Source of the DNA: Diadema setosum
Taxonomy: Eukaryota; Echinodermata; Echinoidea; Diadematoida; Diadematidae
DNA length: 64,000 nt
NCBI RefSeq assembly: GCF_964275005.1
Contig: NC_092702.1
Coordinates: forward strand, 32,526,726-32,590,725
Reading direction: 5' to 3'
Position numbers and translations under genes: made by a program. Below, piece after piece: positions 39,501 to 49,924 of this stretch. Each line of letters opens with the position of its first letter. Position 1 is the first letter of the stretch. The notes under the pieces are model-generated. The model ran no database searches and was not told the origin of the DNA. It worked only from the letters and a program-made list of their open reading frames with translations.

Positions 39501-42500
39501 TGAGTTTAATGGCGACTCCACATAACAAAGTTTAGAACAGAATGACAATTCAATTAACACCCGCTTTTTACAATAATTCATAATGAATAAATCATGATCT
39601 TCACATCATCTAGGATTGACAAGAGGCAGAAAAATATGATATTATGGAGGTCATCATCTACTTGTGTCGGTGTGTATGTGCCTGCGTGGAGTATGTTTGT
39701 TTGTGTGAATGTCAGGTTTCGATGTAAGCCCGATCATGATTATATAAATGTAGGTATACAATCACGGCAACATTCGAGTTTTGCGTACAAGACGCAAGGC
39801 GCTTACATATTCTTGGTGACTTCTGTTTTTGACCAGGTAGTGAGGTATCGCCCAGGTGGTCATTATCACGCGCACTACGACACTGATGACGTCACATCCG
39901 GGCTGGAGTGTCGTCACACAGCCATCAGCCTCAACACATCCTCCGGCGACGAGTTCGTCGAAGACCGATGCCGACTGTGCCGGTAAGGATACGATTGATT
40001 GTTGTTGGTTTGGTCTTGTCTCCTTCATTTTTTTTCACTTTGTGCGGTTCGGATCAATTTAGATTATGATTTCGTTTATGTTGAGCCCCCAGGAAAGCGA
40101 AAATGAAAGTGAATACAATTAATGCACCACTCCCCGTCGCGTCAGAATACTGTATTACAGCCGAAGGGCATGACGTGGGGGGGGGGGGGGGGAGTTTAAG
40201 TATAGGTATGCAATTTCAGGAAAGTAAAACAACAAAGACACAATAGGGCGAAAGTTTCAGGTAAGTGAGATGTTAAAGGGGATGGCTAGTAACTGATCAG
40301 TGGGAATCAGTGGGAATGCGGGGGATGATTGTTCCAATTCTTGTGGGGTTCATTTAAGAGTACATTATATATATAGTGTTGTGTGAAAATTATTTGCTTC
40401 AGAACGGTCTCATATTCAAGTAATGTGCAGTTTAATGCCCTGTCACTGTACAGGCATGCTAACCTGGAAACATTAAACCGCACATTACTTGAATATGAGA
40501 CCATGATGAAGCAAATTATTTTCACAAAACAATAAATATACAAAGTACTCTTAAATGAGTCCCACAAGGAACAATCATCCCCCAGCATTCCCTCGATTCC
40601 CACTGATCAGTTACTAGCCATCCCCTTTAACTCACAATTTTATTCGAACAATATGAGGGAATTGATAAACTGTGAATACATCTATGAAGGTTGGAAACGT
40701 TCTGAGCAAGTTTTTTCCCCTCCCCTTCTCCCTCCCCCTCCTTCTCTCTCTCCATATCTCCTGTTCTCTCTCTTTCACTCTCTTTCTCCATCTCTTAGAT
40801 GACAAGAACAAATTTGCAGCTGTACTTCTAGTTTTCATTCGTAATTTCAGCTTATTAGCTTTGTTTTGGTTTTCACTGTATTACCTCATTAACATATATT
40901 TTTACTCCTCAATCCCTGGTGTTTTCTTATAATCTTATTAATGCAGTTGAAATAGATACTTGAATTTGTGTATATTATACATTATCACTCAACTGATTGT
41001 ATCAGCGAAGCGCTGTATGAACAGAAGAAAGAAGAGGAAAATATCCAATAAGAATATGTTAGCTCTCATATGACAAGGCGCCTATTCCCTGCTGGTGGAT
41101 ATCGGTATCTTAACAATGGAATGTTTGGTCTGGAATGACAGAGAGAGCAAACAGATACACGAACATGTGCCACTGTGGCTAGAATACGTGCTAAGTTGTC
41201 ACAACCCGCTAATGAAACATGACATGTGAATGGCGAGGGGGACATTCTGACGCTCGGGATGAATAACAAGACGTCTCCAGAATTACACCTCCTGGGTCCT
41301 ACTCCTATTCCGCTCCGCAGGCATTGATCCAGACTTAAAGGGGGGGGGGGGGGAGGTGATCCAAAATGATTTTAAGTGGATTTCCTGACCGCAAATATGC
41401 AAAAAAAAAAACAACAAAAAAACCCACCTCTGTTTGAGATTGAAGACAATCAGATAATCAATTCAAAAGTTGTGGAAGATAAAAGTTTTTAGTTAAATCT
41501 CCGTGCTGTCATCGCTGGATAAGACAATAACAGTTGGTGATATCATGGTGAAGGAATAAACCGTAAAGGAAATCTAAAGTTGATTGCACACTTCTTTTTT
41601 TCAGTTTTATAATAATATTCTATGGCCATAATGACAGAGCATTTGACAGAGCATTTGGCCATAGACTCATGATGGAGCTACAACTCCATGATTAAACTTC
41701 GATGTCCCTTAGGAAGCAAGTCGAGGAAAGGTGTTCTTTTCAGAAAAAAAAAAAATACCGCATTGACTGAAATACCATTCTCGTGTTTGCCAAGTATCAT
41801 TGCTGGTGTTTGTTAATACGCTGTGGTTAATGGGACCAACCCCATCCTTCCCCTTATAACCTCGCCCCTTTTCCCCTTCTTCCTCTTCATCACACATTTT
41901 TTTTTTCTATCATTCAAGAGTAATGATATAATTATGTATATATATTCTTATATTCATCCCTCCTTCATCCTACCCTCACTGCGTACATTATTGAACTCTG
42001 CAGCTGGACAGAATAAATAAGGCGGTGGATATTTTACGATGGACGAACAGGGCAAGTGGCTGGCACCAAACGTCGGTTTACTGTATACACGGCAAAAATA
42101 ACATTGTCCTGAAATTGAGGTCAGGGGTTATTTGCTCGCCCCATATTTCAGTTTTGATACAGGCAATGAAACCTGTTCCCTCCACTCACCGTGCTTCTTT
42201 TTATTTTCTTCTCCATCTCAAACATGATCGTTTTTTTTTTCCCAATTGCAATTCCTCATGGTCGGAACGAAAGTGCATAGTTGAGTTTGTTATACCTTTA
42301 ACTCTTGCTCTGGATATTGTCAAAATTGCATTTGATAGTTTTCATTTCTCCCCAATTTCTTTCAATGCCGCGTGTGGACAATCTGTCGTAAACAAGGTAT
42401 CGCTGATTCATAATTCTGATTTGAGCGAAATTTCCCCTAGCGAGTGTGCCCAAACTACTTCTTTGTGGAGGTATATCACAGTTATTCTTTTCGCTATCTT

Positions 42501-43735
42501 TATTGTCTCTCTGCTGTTTTTCTTACTCCTTTTAGTTTGAAATGGGGAAACATATTGCCATGGAAACTCGCATATCTGATGTAGAAATAGGAATTTCAAA
42601 TCTTGAGAGGAAGTCCAATAATAGTAATCGTCATTAACCATGTCTTTCTCTTCTTTCTCCAGGATGATTACAATACTGTATTACCTGAATGACGTGGTCG
42701 ACGGGGGAGAAACGGCATTTCCTTTCGCTGACATGGAATACGGCTCTCCAGAGGTTGGTAACATAGTACTTTAAGTTCAAAGGTCACCAGTGTATTTTTT
42801 TTTTTGGTGGTATTTGACAAGCACAACTTTATTTGACACACTAGAAATTTATCTTTATCGGCATAGATTGGTGTAAAAAAGAAAATAGCAGCGATGATGA
42901 TGATGATGATGATAATGATAATAAAAAATATTGATAACAGCTCTTATGATAAAAATGATAATGATGATAATGATAACTACAATAATAATGGAATTGATAC
43001 TACTTACAATAGTTCATATCACTATTGTTATTGTTATAGTTATTTACCATAAAGTAAACAGAAATGATAATGATAGATAATAAAAGGTGAGTCTGGTTTA
43101 AAGTTGAGGTGCTTCAGTAAAGGTATAAACCTATTGGAACGTGTTTTTAGAGATTTTAGAGGTCTTGCTACATGGTTGTGGTCGATTAAGTCATCAACCC
43201 GTAGGATTTTTGTGAACTCATTTTTATGAGTTTTATGAGATGATTTCATGAAACGGACCCCTGGTCTCCTCCTATATTTTCTCTTCCATTTCCAACCTTC
43301 CACATGACCTCTTCGTTTCTCCAAATCTTCTTCATTCTCGCCTCTCATAACTCCACCCTTCCTCCACCTCCTGAACTCATCTTTTAGTTCTCATTCATCC
43401 GCTTCTTCTTCCTCCTTGTCATCGGTCCACGTCCGTTTCTTTGTCTTCTGCTTCTGTGCTTTCTTCTTCTTCATCATCATCATCATCGTCATCATCATCA
43501 TCATCATCATCATCATCTCCATCTTTTTCTTCTACTACTTCTACTACTACTACTGTTACTACTACTACTGCTACTACTGCTACTACTTCTATATACTACT
43601 ACTGCTACTACTTCTACTACTACTACTACTACTACTACTGCTACTACTACTACTCTATCACTACTGCTACTACTACTACTACTACTGCTACTACTACTAT
43701 CACTACTACTGCTACTACTGCTACTACTACTACTG

Positions 43736-43771
<36 letters not shown>

Positions 43772-43833
43772 TACTACTACCACTGCTACTATACTACTAC
43801 TACTACTACTGCTATATACTACTGCTACTAATT

Positions 43834-43871
<38 letters not shown>

Positions 43872-43937
43872 GCTACTATACTACTACTACTACTATCTAC
43901 TTTTACTACTTCTATACTACTACTACTACTACTACTT

Positions 43938-43971
<34 letters not shown>

Positions 43972-46900
43972 CACTACTATTACTACTCCTATTACTTTTA
44001 CAATTACGACTGAATTTCTTCCTTCTTCAACTCCTGCTTTCCCTCCACATCTTTTCCGTCTTCTGTAGAAATGCTCACTCGCATTCTTCTTTTATTCATT
44101 CATGATGGCATGTATCAATAATCTATTCGGCTGTACTGTTTTCCCCTTCTTCGACATTTTCCTGCTATACGTATCGCCTTTACTGCATCTGAGGTTTGCC
44201 TTCCTATTTTTTTCCCCGCTGTTTCTTCATCCCATACTCCTCCTGTCTTAATTTTATTCCAACAAGAGGATGATCCAATACTACGCTATATTATAGTGAT
44301 TTCTCAGGTTTGACGACGACAACAATGGCTAATATATCGGCTCTCATCATTATCGTTGTCATCATCGTCCTCGTCCTGATCATTTTCATCGTGATTTTAT
44401 CGTCATCATAATTATTACCATCGTAGTCATCATGGTAATCACCGTCATTGTCAGCTCTACGATCAGTCCTGTCCTTGTATAAGTCATCATGCCGTCTTTC
44501 GTCGTCATAGCAACAGCATCGTCTTGCTAACGGGCACCTCGAATTCATCATCTTTTTCTTCTTCTACTTTTTTTTTGGTAGCTTTTGACATTTCGAAATT
44601 GAGCCATCACGCTTCATATCTAGTCACGCAATCTATAAAGTCCTCCGATGTTTTTTGATAACGGCTGCTGCTCTTTCTATTTCCTTCCTGGCATCACACA
44701 GTACAAGGCAAAGTTCGACTATGATTACACCGACCTCAAGCATCATTGTTACGATAGCAATCTCGTTATCCAGGCCAAACGAGGGACGGCGGTGCTGTGG
44801 TATAGCCATTACACCAATCCGGAAACCGGTAAGAGCTTCAGTTCGGATTTTCCGCCAGTGTTTCCGAAAATATGTCTCACTGTTTACACGAAACGAGAGA
44901 CACAGCAGAGCAAAGTAAAACAACTTACATAACATCCAGGTGGCGAATACAAGGAAGGGAAATTGATAATTACCGAGGACATCTATAGTGGCACGTTAAA
45001 TTGGCAAACCAAGGTCGTAGAAAAGATCGGATACAACAAGAGTTTCACATTATCCACTTGTGATGCTTTGGTACAACATTTTGATTATAATGTGCAATGA
45101 GAAGAGGTATATTACGCGCTCACTCCTAATGATATCATGTTTCAGCTTCTCTCTCCCCCCCCCCTCTCTCTTTCTCCCTCTTTTCTGCCCCATTTCATTT
45201 GCAATGAATACTTGCAATAAGAATAATGTGCACAACCATACATGTGCATAATTGGATATGAAGAGTTTTGATCAATGTGCATAGTAGAGCAACTTAGTAG
45301 AGCACATTGCCTTCAATGTGCATAGAGACATTAATCTACATCTGTGATATGCGCTATACAAATATGGTTTATTAGTATTACTATTATTATCATTATTGAT
45401 CGCAAAACGAGTTAAATTCATATTTTTTTGTGAATTTAAGATATTTGCGAGTAAAACTGCTAAAAACACCTGGAATAATAAGAAAACTCGGGATATATTT
45501 AATCATAATTTCAAGAGTATTCCATGTTATCTAACAAGTGCGGTATCGCTTCAAAGAATTAATATTGTTCTATCTGATGATCGACTTACTTTTAGACGTT
45601 TAAGAATGGACGCTTAACCTGTTTTATTTGCTATCTAACTCTTCAAATAATTGTGTTTCTATATTATGCAATGCATTCATATAATCAAAAGTTATTATCT
45701 ACTTATTCTACTCTTACTCTTCATCAGTCCGCATTTGAAAGCAAAATGATTAGATGTGATTACTTCCTAATATTCTGTTTGAATCTACAAGAAAATTAAT
45801 GACATTTTCTTTGGTATCATCCCATCCCCTTGCTTCCCGACACGAAACAGGTTGGATGGGACCGAAGAGACTGCACTCGCTACACGGAGGGTGCGAGGTT
45901 AATCGAGGGGTCAAGTGGATCGCTAACACATGGATATCTGTGGATGACGTCTATTCCAGGTAATTGTGCGCGCTCTGGTGTGGTCTGGGTCCGTGAGGCA
46001 TTATTTACAATTTTCAGGTGAAGCAAAAACCCAGCTATAGTGCCTCAAAATAGTTCTAAAATGTGAGTTAGGGATAGAAACAACCAGTTTATATCTGCAA
46101 TAAAATTGTCTCTAGACTAAACTGGCTACAGTTATGGTTTATTGAAAAACAGTGACATCTCCTTATATTTTAGGCTTTATTGCAAAATTTTTATATGGTA
46201 GGATGTTGTGTGATTTAACTGACCTACACATAATTATGTATCACATGTGATAACTCAAACATTTTTAAATCACTGCTCCCAATGGTAAACAATACCTTTA
46301 AAGGGAGGGGCTGTGGATACCCGGGTGATGGGGGAGGGGGAGGCAGGAGCGTTATTCTTCTTTCGAAATTTGTTACAGGAAACACATCACATTTTGATAT
46401 GCCCAAACGTCATACTCTGCCCCATATCACTCATATGAATATTGCATGAATATGACATATTGAATGTTAACCCGCAATATGTTTCTTATTTTTTACCTCA
46501 TCTAATCAAGAGACGACTGTTATTAAAAACAACATGTAATCACAAAACCCAATGGCACTACGTTGAAAACAAGGTCGTCACAATGTACGACGTTTGTATG
46601 AAACATTTTGCAATCTCAAGTCCAGACAGATGCGGAGCAAAGCTGGTTCGGAGCCAGAATCATTCGACTAATTCAGAATCGTGTTTTTTTTTTATGGCTT
46701 TTGTTTTTGTTTTTGTCTGTTTGTTTGTTTGTTTGTTTTTTCCAATGTCCGACTTCAAGAGGATTGTTTGCGTAATGCATTTTAGCTTCTCCATGAACTA
46801 GTGCGATTTCCTCTTGAACGCTGCGAGGGCAACAAGTTCAATTTACCCGTTCTCATATATTGATCGTCCAAAAATAAAATAGAATTAAATTAATCCAGTT

Positions 46901-47665
46901 AACATGTACTATATTTTGTCGTCCACTCACTCGCCGTATTTTGGGTGTCACGTATTATTGAGAGCACGACGTGCGAAAATTTGCAGAACTGATGTTAAAT
47001 CGGGAGAAAAGTTTTACTTTGCTTTTGTCCTTGTATTACTCATACAGAGAGGCACAACATCTTTTGATGATAAGCAAAACGGAGGGAAATAAATACTTAT
47101 ATGGGAATGGCAGCTAAATCCCCTTGCTCATTGTACCGGATGTTTTTAACCAAAATAACGCACTTGCAAATAAGACAAACACATCACGTTCAGGCACAAA
47201 GTAAGGTCGTCGCTTTTTTGTTTGCGTTTGTTTGTTTTTGTTTTTTTTTTTTCACAGAAGCAAACAGATGGGCATAGGATTATGGAAGGCCACCCGTATT
47301 CCAAATGATGAACATCACTTTGTTTATTTTGTTCAAGGTTCTGTAGTGCAGCCCAAGGATATCCGTTGTGTCAAACTGCATTTTCCTCTTTATCTAAACA
47401 CGGGAAGAGCGCAAGAATGAGAGTCAATATAGCACTTCATTTTTATGATTTATGACTGCATGATTTAGTGGGATTTAGAAGAAAAATTATTTTGTTTCAT
47501 GTCCGATGATTTTGTTTTTCATCCACCTCATTTTTATCTTTCTTTTTTTTTTTATCCCTAATACTTTTATGCTAGCATTAAAACAGAAGAGCTAATACAT
47601 AGCGCAATGTGCGATGTCATGGATGTAAAATACATTGTTCTATCTGATTATCCTAAAAAAGTCAC

Positions 47666-47708
<43 letters not shown>

Positions 47709-48040
47709 AACAAGCACACACTACACACATACAGGGTGACAATAATTATGTTTAGCAGGCTGTTTCGCTTGTTTTTTTGTTTGTTTTGTTTTGTTTTGGT
47801 TTTTTTTTACACTCGATAACTCTTCGTGTCGGCAGCAATTATCACATAATCTTCTGATTTACCATGTGTCTTCTGCTTCTCCGTTTCAGGCAATGGCAGT
47901 ACATGGATTCTCTAGGTTCGTTTCTAGCAGAGCGAGCGGCAAACTCGAAAAGAATAAAATGTCTGGAAGGCGACACGAGATGGGACCGACGGAAAGGGGA
48001 TACCGGTCTGCGCTCCACTGACCACTCCAACTCGCCGTAA
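30629..48040 (+). CDS. P4HTM: Gene A: transmembrane prolyl 4-hydroxylase (P4HTM-like), complete, 9 coding exons
   Basis: Exons: 30629-30790, 32563-32644, 36735-37266, 38541-38598, 39837-39982, 42663-42753, 44702-44828, 45851-45959, 47890-48040. The joined frame is open for 1458 nt, giving 485 residues (human P4HTM is about 502). Seen: a hydrophobic N-terminal segment at about residues 7-24; EIPNFLSDSEC at residue 82, the typical start of the P4H domain; EF-hand loops at 147-158 and 186-197; the iron-binding HxD as H291/D293 inside GGHYHAHYD; distal H411 in SLHGGCEV; and K421 for 2-oxoglutarate. Known of the family: ER-membrane type II protein with a lumenal Fe(II)/2-oxoglutarate dioxygenase domain, linked to HIF-alpha proline hydroxylation and to calcium through its EF-hands. 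Gene B on the opposite strand is its paralog. The start is the ATG in good context (G at +4), but the frame stays open upstream, so a more 5' exon is possible. Function is inferred from the family. Confidence 0.92.
30791..32562 (+). other. Intron 1 of gene A
   Basis: 1.8 kb between donor GAG|GTGAAT and acceptor ATACAG. Contains a poly-G run at 31314-31328 and no other recognisable feature. Confidence 0.6.
32563..32644 (+). CDS. P4HTM: Gene A exon 2: conserved pre-catalytic segment
   Basis: Acceptor CATTTCATACAG, donor G|GTGAGTG. Encodes IGHVRFAEIEPGRYVRMKTL and then AVDPPIF with a split Gly/Glu codon (phase 1). The GHV...V.TL...PP.FEIP pattern is the segment that precedes the dioxygenase domain in P4HTM proteins, and the split codon joins exactly to AA in exon 3 to give Glu. 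A long foldback element begins about 15-25 nt beyond the donor. Confidence 0.88.
32660..32795. mobile_element. Foldback element just after the gene A exon 2 donor
   Basis: The left arm (TAGCCTTTTGTCA, CCTCTCGCTGTA, GAAGAGAGCCCAGC) is inverted at 32737-32790 (CTGGGCTCTCTTC, TACAGCGAGATGGCC, TGACAAAAGGCTA). Stem about 60 bp with a short loop. It begins within 20 nt of the exon 2 splice donor. Confidence 0.8.
33448..33585. mobile_element. (TAA)n with SINE-like GGCGCTTAATAC end
   Basis: About 95 bp of TAA repeats flow into TACATTTATAAGGCGCTTAA. This resembles a reversed or truncated retroposon 3' end and its tail. Intron 2 of gene A. Confidence 0.4.
33958..34520. mobile_element. TTAA-flanked MITE, 563 bp
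   Basis: TTAAAGGTAGGGAATCCC at the left and (reversed) TTAAAGGTAGGGGATACC at the right. The right TTAA is where the next hairpin copy starts. Intron 2 of gene A. Confidence 0.75.
34521..34760. mobile_element. Foldback family F, copy 2
   Basis: Very strong palindrome: AAGTGGTCCTAATAAAAGGT at 34609 and its exact inverse in the other arm, then GATATCTCAGCCATTTCAAA matching the left arm. Homologous to 29735-30012 and 63245-63636. Confidence 0.8.
36735..37266 (+). CDS. P4HTM: Gene A exon 3: start of P4H domain plus two EF-hands
   Basis: The largest exon (532 nt), clearly GC-richer than its surroundings. The acceptor follows a long pyrimidine tract (TCTCTTCTAG), and the donor is GACAG|GTGCAG, phase 2. 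Encodes residues 82-258 plus a split Arg. EIPNFLSDSECEYIKELA opens the P4H fold. EF-hand 1 loop DKDDDELLDPEE (147-158) has Asp at 1, 3 and 5 and Glu at 12, but Glu replaces the usual Gly at 6. EF-hand 2 loop DRDSDGRIGPKE (186-197) is fully canonical. RISDQTW...FLRELQDR near the end matches RISDQAW...VIRKLRDR in gene B. Calcium binding by at least the second loop is very likely. Confidence 0.93.
37433..37540. mobile_element. AACGAACCTT-type inverted-repeat remnant
   Basis: ATTCCGAAGGTTCGTTA at 37441 and TAACGAACCTTTGGAAT at 37484 form a 17-bp stem with one mismatch. Further AACGAACCTT/TAACGAATAT units follow. Probably terminal fragments of a DNA transposon family, in intron 3 of gene A. Confidence 0.6.
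37962..38062. repeat. (AATG)n-(AAAT)n tract
   Basis: Tetranucleotide repeats in intron 3 of gene A. Confidence 0.9.
38541..38598 (+). CDS. P4HTM: Gene A exon 4
   Basis: A 58-nt exon, acceptor CATCCTTTTCAG, donor CATGCAG|GTGAGT, phase 2 in and phase 0 out. Encodes RVVALTKLPSDIVYTSEPMQ, the helix and strand just before the iron-binding motif (human P4HTM has [20 protein letters not shown] here). Gene B has an exon of identical length and phase at 61597-61654, with 11 of 20 residues the same. Confidence 0.92.
39837..39982 (+). CDS. P4HTM: Gene A exon 5: HxD iron-binding motif
   Basis: Acceptor TTTTTGACCAG, donor TGCCG|GTAAGG, phase 0 in and phase 2 out. Starts VVRYRPGGHYHAHYDTDD, which contains the His-x-Asp iron ligands (H291, D293) of the 2-oxoglutarate dioxygenase fold. 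The rest (residues 296-326) includes two Cys before the exon end (RCRLCR) and matches the cysteine-containing P4HTM insert between HxD and the core strands. It is 15 nt longer than the gene B counterpart. Confidence 0.95.
40273..40630. mobile_element. 358-bp near-perfect palindrome flanked by TTAA
   Basis: TTAAAGGGGATGGCTAGTAA at the left and the exact inverse at the right. The arms pair almost over their whole length, including TGATCAGTGGGA and CTCATATTCAAGTAATGTG. The spacer around 40440-40470 is short. Intron 5 of gene A. Confidence 0.85.
42663..42753 (+). CDS. P4HTM: Gene A exon 6: core strand and GGETAFP
   Basis: Acceptor TCTTTCTCCAG, donor CAGAG|GTTGGT (weak beyond GT), phase 2 in and phase 0 out. 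Encodes RMITILYYLNDVVDGGETAF and then PFADMEYGSPE. The T-x-L-x-Y-L-N-D-V...GGET-x-F-P core is characteristic of all prolyl 4-hydroxylases. Gene B's exon is also 91 nt. Confidence 0.95.
42895..43080. repeat. GAT/AATGAT-rich region
   Basis: Imperfect GATGAT and GATAAT repeats in intron 6 of gene A. Confidence 0.85.
43470..43990. repeat. Long (TAC/CAT)n trinucleotide satellite
   Basis: Over 500 bp of ATC and then CTA/TAC units, with TGC and TTC variants, in intron 6 of gene A. The longest forward frames in the window (190 and 229 residues) lie here and are not genes. Confidence 0.95.
44702..44828 (+). CDS. P4HTM: Gene A exon 7
   Basis: Acceptor GGCATCACACAG, donor ACCG|GTAAGA, phase 0 in and phase 1 out. 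Residues 358-399 contain CYDSNLVIQAKRGTAVLWYS, the conserved NL.V.P..GTA.(F/L)WY strand of the catalytic core. The preceding YKAKFDYDYTDLKHH is the variable loop. The last codon is a split Gly completed by exon 8. Confidence 0.94.
45330..45400 (+). mobile_element. SINE/LINE 3'-end remnant with ATT tail
   Basis: CTGTGATATGCGCTATACAA then ATATGGTTTATTAGTATTAC and an ATTATC run. Short remnant in intron 7 of gene A. Confidence 0.4.
45851..45959 (+). CDS. P4HTM: Gene A exon 8: distal iron His and 2-oxoglutarate Lys
   Basis: Acceptor CACGAAACAG (poor pyrimidine tract), donor TCCAG|GTAATT, phase 1 in and phase 2 out. Encodes GWMGPKRLHSLHGGCEVNRG and then VKWIANTWISVDDVYSR. H411 (SLHGG) is the third iron ligand, and K421 ten residues later is the 2-oxoglutarate-binding Lys. 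KWIAN.W is a signature of P4HTM. The exon is 109 nt in both paralogs, with 26 of 37 residues identical. A TTAA-type element begins about 38 bp after the donor. Confidence 0.95.
45998..46301. mobile_element. Dispersed TTAA-type MITE, copy 2
   Basis: Same family as 9269-9626 in the same orientation; the right end is CCTTTAAAG. It begins about 38 bp after the gene A exon 8 donor. Its left end contains ATTTTCAGGTGAAG, which looks like an acceptor and donor side by side. Confidence 0.75.
47668..47732. repeat. (CA)n microsatellite
   Basis: CA repeats with ACAAACA variants in intron 8 of gene A. Confidence 0.9.
47890..48040 (+). CDS. P4HTM: Gene A exon 9: C-terminal tail and stop
   Basis: Acceptor TCCGTTTCAG, phase 2 in. 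Encodes RQWQYMDSLGSFLAERAANS and then KRIKCLEGDTRWDRRKGDTG plus a short tail, stop TAA at 48038-48040. The RQ....F..E.A pattern resembles the amphipathic end of vertebrate P4HTM (ARQALFQQEMARLA), but the last ~30 residues are unconserved and basic. Confidence 0.85.
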
Positions 48041-48455
48041 GAAAACATCATCTGCGTCTTTCATGGTCTCAGCCGTTTCAATTCGAACTAAAGGTGGCGC
48101 TGTTTTGTATTCCTTTCACGGCACATCATCTCTTCCTCGGCCCTCAAACCAAAGAGAAATATCGGACACAACCTAAGCATACTGTTATCTTCTTGTTCAT
48201 GGTGGGTATTATTATGACTGGACAGCAGTTCACAGTGAACAAAACGACATCGCAAAAGAAAACGATAAACATGTCTAAACACATGTTTAAAGCTTTTCGT
48301 GTGTCATATTCTTGGTTTTGCACCTTCGCTTGGTAATGGTGCAATTTTAAATGAAAAGCAGTGTGGACAATCATGTTCATTGAAGAAGTTGCTAGAAAAG
48401 TTCTGATGTTTCGGATTTTGTACACTAAAAAATGTGTTGTAAGGTTAAAAAAAGA

Positions 48456-48594
48456 GCTTTAGATCTGCGACGCGAGCTCTTATACCTCGGGGTTGGACAA
48501 TCATGACAACGGAAACAGCTGTCTCACACATGTGCAGAACATGATTCTCTGCCTAATAGCGTCATCTATAGCGTTCGCGTCGCAGATCTAAAGC
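48456..48594. mobile_element. Small MITE in the probable 3' UTR of gene A
   Basis: GCTTTAGATCTGCGACGCGA at 48456 is matched by its reverse complement at 48576-48594 (19 bp without mismatch). The ends resemble the 7392-7717 element (GAGCTTTAGAT...GACGCG), suggesting one superfamily. 139 bp in total, upstream of AATAAA. Confidence 0.8.
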
Positions 48595-48648
48595 ATGCTA
48601 ATATACATGTATATAAGTCATGGAGGACACTAATATACAGTACAAAGC

Positions 48649-48654
48649 AATAAA
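48649..48654 (+). promoter_or_regulatory. Candidate polyadenylation signal of gene A
   Basis: AATAAA 609 nt after the gene A stop, just beyond a small inverted-repeat element (48456-48594). A second, weaker context AATAAA occurs near 48755. Position is plausible, but no transcript end is visible. Confidence 0.45.
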
Positions 48655-49823
48655 GACTTTTATGCACCCTGTTGAACTTTTTTCAAAGAAATGATATTTT
48701 ATTAATTGCCTGTCGAGTGTTTGGTTTGAAATGATGTTGAATAATGTTGAAAAAAATAAAACATCATAAAAGAATCCAGTGTATGTTCGATCGTTTCTGC
48801 TCCTTCCCTCTCCTTCTCTCTCCACGCAATATGGTATCGGCATAACTTCTGTTATGAGAAAATTGATAAAGAGGTATTTTTTTCTGCCTTAGTTGGAAAA
48901 TGCTGAGATAGACCAAGAACAACTACTTGTAGTAGATCAGTTTAACAAGAGTAGAGCCCTCTCACATGTCCCTGCAAAGTCTTGAGGCACATGGCTGGCT
49001 ATCAATGAGAAAACGCAAAAACCTAATTTTTCTTCTTCATCTTTTTAAAAGTGATTATTTCTTCCTAAAATTTCGTGAACAATAATTTCAGCTGGCGATC
49101 TCTGGATTCATGTGCTTGCTATTCTTTAAAGTTACAAAATCAGTGAGAATTCATCAAATGTCACATTGCGTAGAATATGTTCTTTTGCCAGATTTCCAAC
49201 TCAAGCGAATGGTACTAGTCATCGTACATTGTGCTGGAAGCGTTTATTGCTGTTAATCAACCCCTTTTGGATAAAAAAATAACTAAAAGGAGACAAAATA
49301 TATGAAAGGTGGAAATGAAATGAGTTTTGTAATGCAAATAAGGAATATACGCTATAGCCATTTTCTTAAGTAAGGTTTTTTTAAAGAAAGAGAAACAAAA
49401 ATCTTTCAATCGACACTACACGTTACATGACAAAAATGTTTATGAAGGTATCATTAGAATAATTAACACATAAAACTGAATTATTTCCTTGTTTTGTCAG
49501 CAGATAAGATCCCAAATATCTCAAATTGAGAAATATAATATATCCAGTTAGTTTTCAAACACTTCATATAATTATACATTATTATACACAATCTCCCACA
49601 TGCAATCTCACAGAAAGGATTTTGATAATTTTCACGGCATTTTCACAACTCCAGCGTTAAGTGTTTGTGACTCTTTGTAGTAATGAGTTACAATATAGCT
49701 GGAACGTTAAATATCATTGATTGCGGTAGTTAAGCTGCCTTCATGCGTTCACAAGGGGCAATGAATGATACAACTGTACAAGAGACACCGGTTACCTTCC
49801 GTGAATATCATGTCATTTGTTAT

Positions 49824-49825
<2 letters not shown>

Positions 49826-49873
<48 letters not shown>

Positions 49874-49885
49874 TTATTTATTTAC
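49826..49885. repeat. (TA)n then (TTTA)n
   Basis: TA repeats followed by TTTA units beside the gene B stop. They carry its candidate poly(A) signals. Confidence 0.9.
49868..49885 (-). promoter_or_regulatory. Candidate polyadenylation signals of gene B
   Basis: TTTATTTATTTATTTA on the + strand reads as overlapping AATAAA hexamers on the - strand, 40-55 nt after the gene B stop, next to a (TA)n tract. This would give a very short 3' UTR. Confidence 0.45.
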
Positions 49886-49924
49886 TTATTCATATAATAT
49901 ATATAAAAATACACTGTAATGATG

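Larger units (their letters stand above)
48041..49924. other. Convergent 3' intergenic region between genes A and B
   Basis: 1.9 kb between the two stop codons. It contains the probable 3' UTR of gene A with a MITE, the candidate poly(A) signals of both genes, and a (TA)n/(TTTA)n tract at 49826-49885. I see no gene in it. Overlapping 3' ends are possible if either transcript reads through. Confidence 0.7.

Noticed and set aside
42025..42540. 171-codon ORF ending in a hydrophobic stretch
   Set aside because: Lies in gene A intron 5 just before exon 6. No family resemblance; the hydrophobic tail is a T-rich pyrimidine tract leading toward an acceptor.
43416..44105. ORFs of 229 and 190 residues
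   Set aside because: Entirely translated TAC/ATC trinucleotide repeat inside a gene A intron.
44938..45010. Possible extra gene A exon after CATCCAG
   Set aside because: Exons 7 and 8 already join in phase and match the family without a gap; an inserted exon here would interrupt the conserved GW.G...SLHGG segment.
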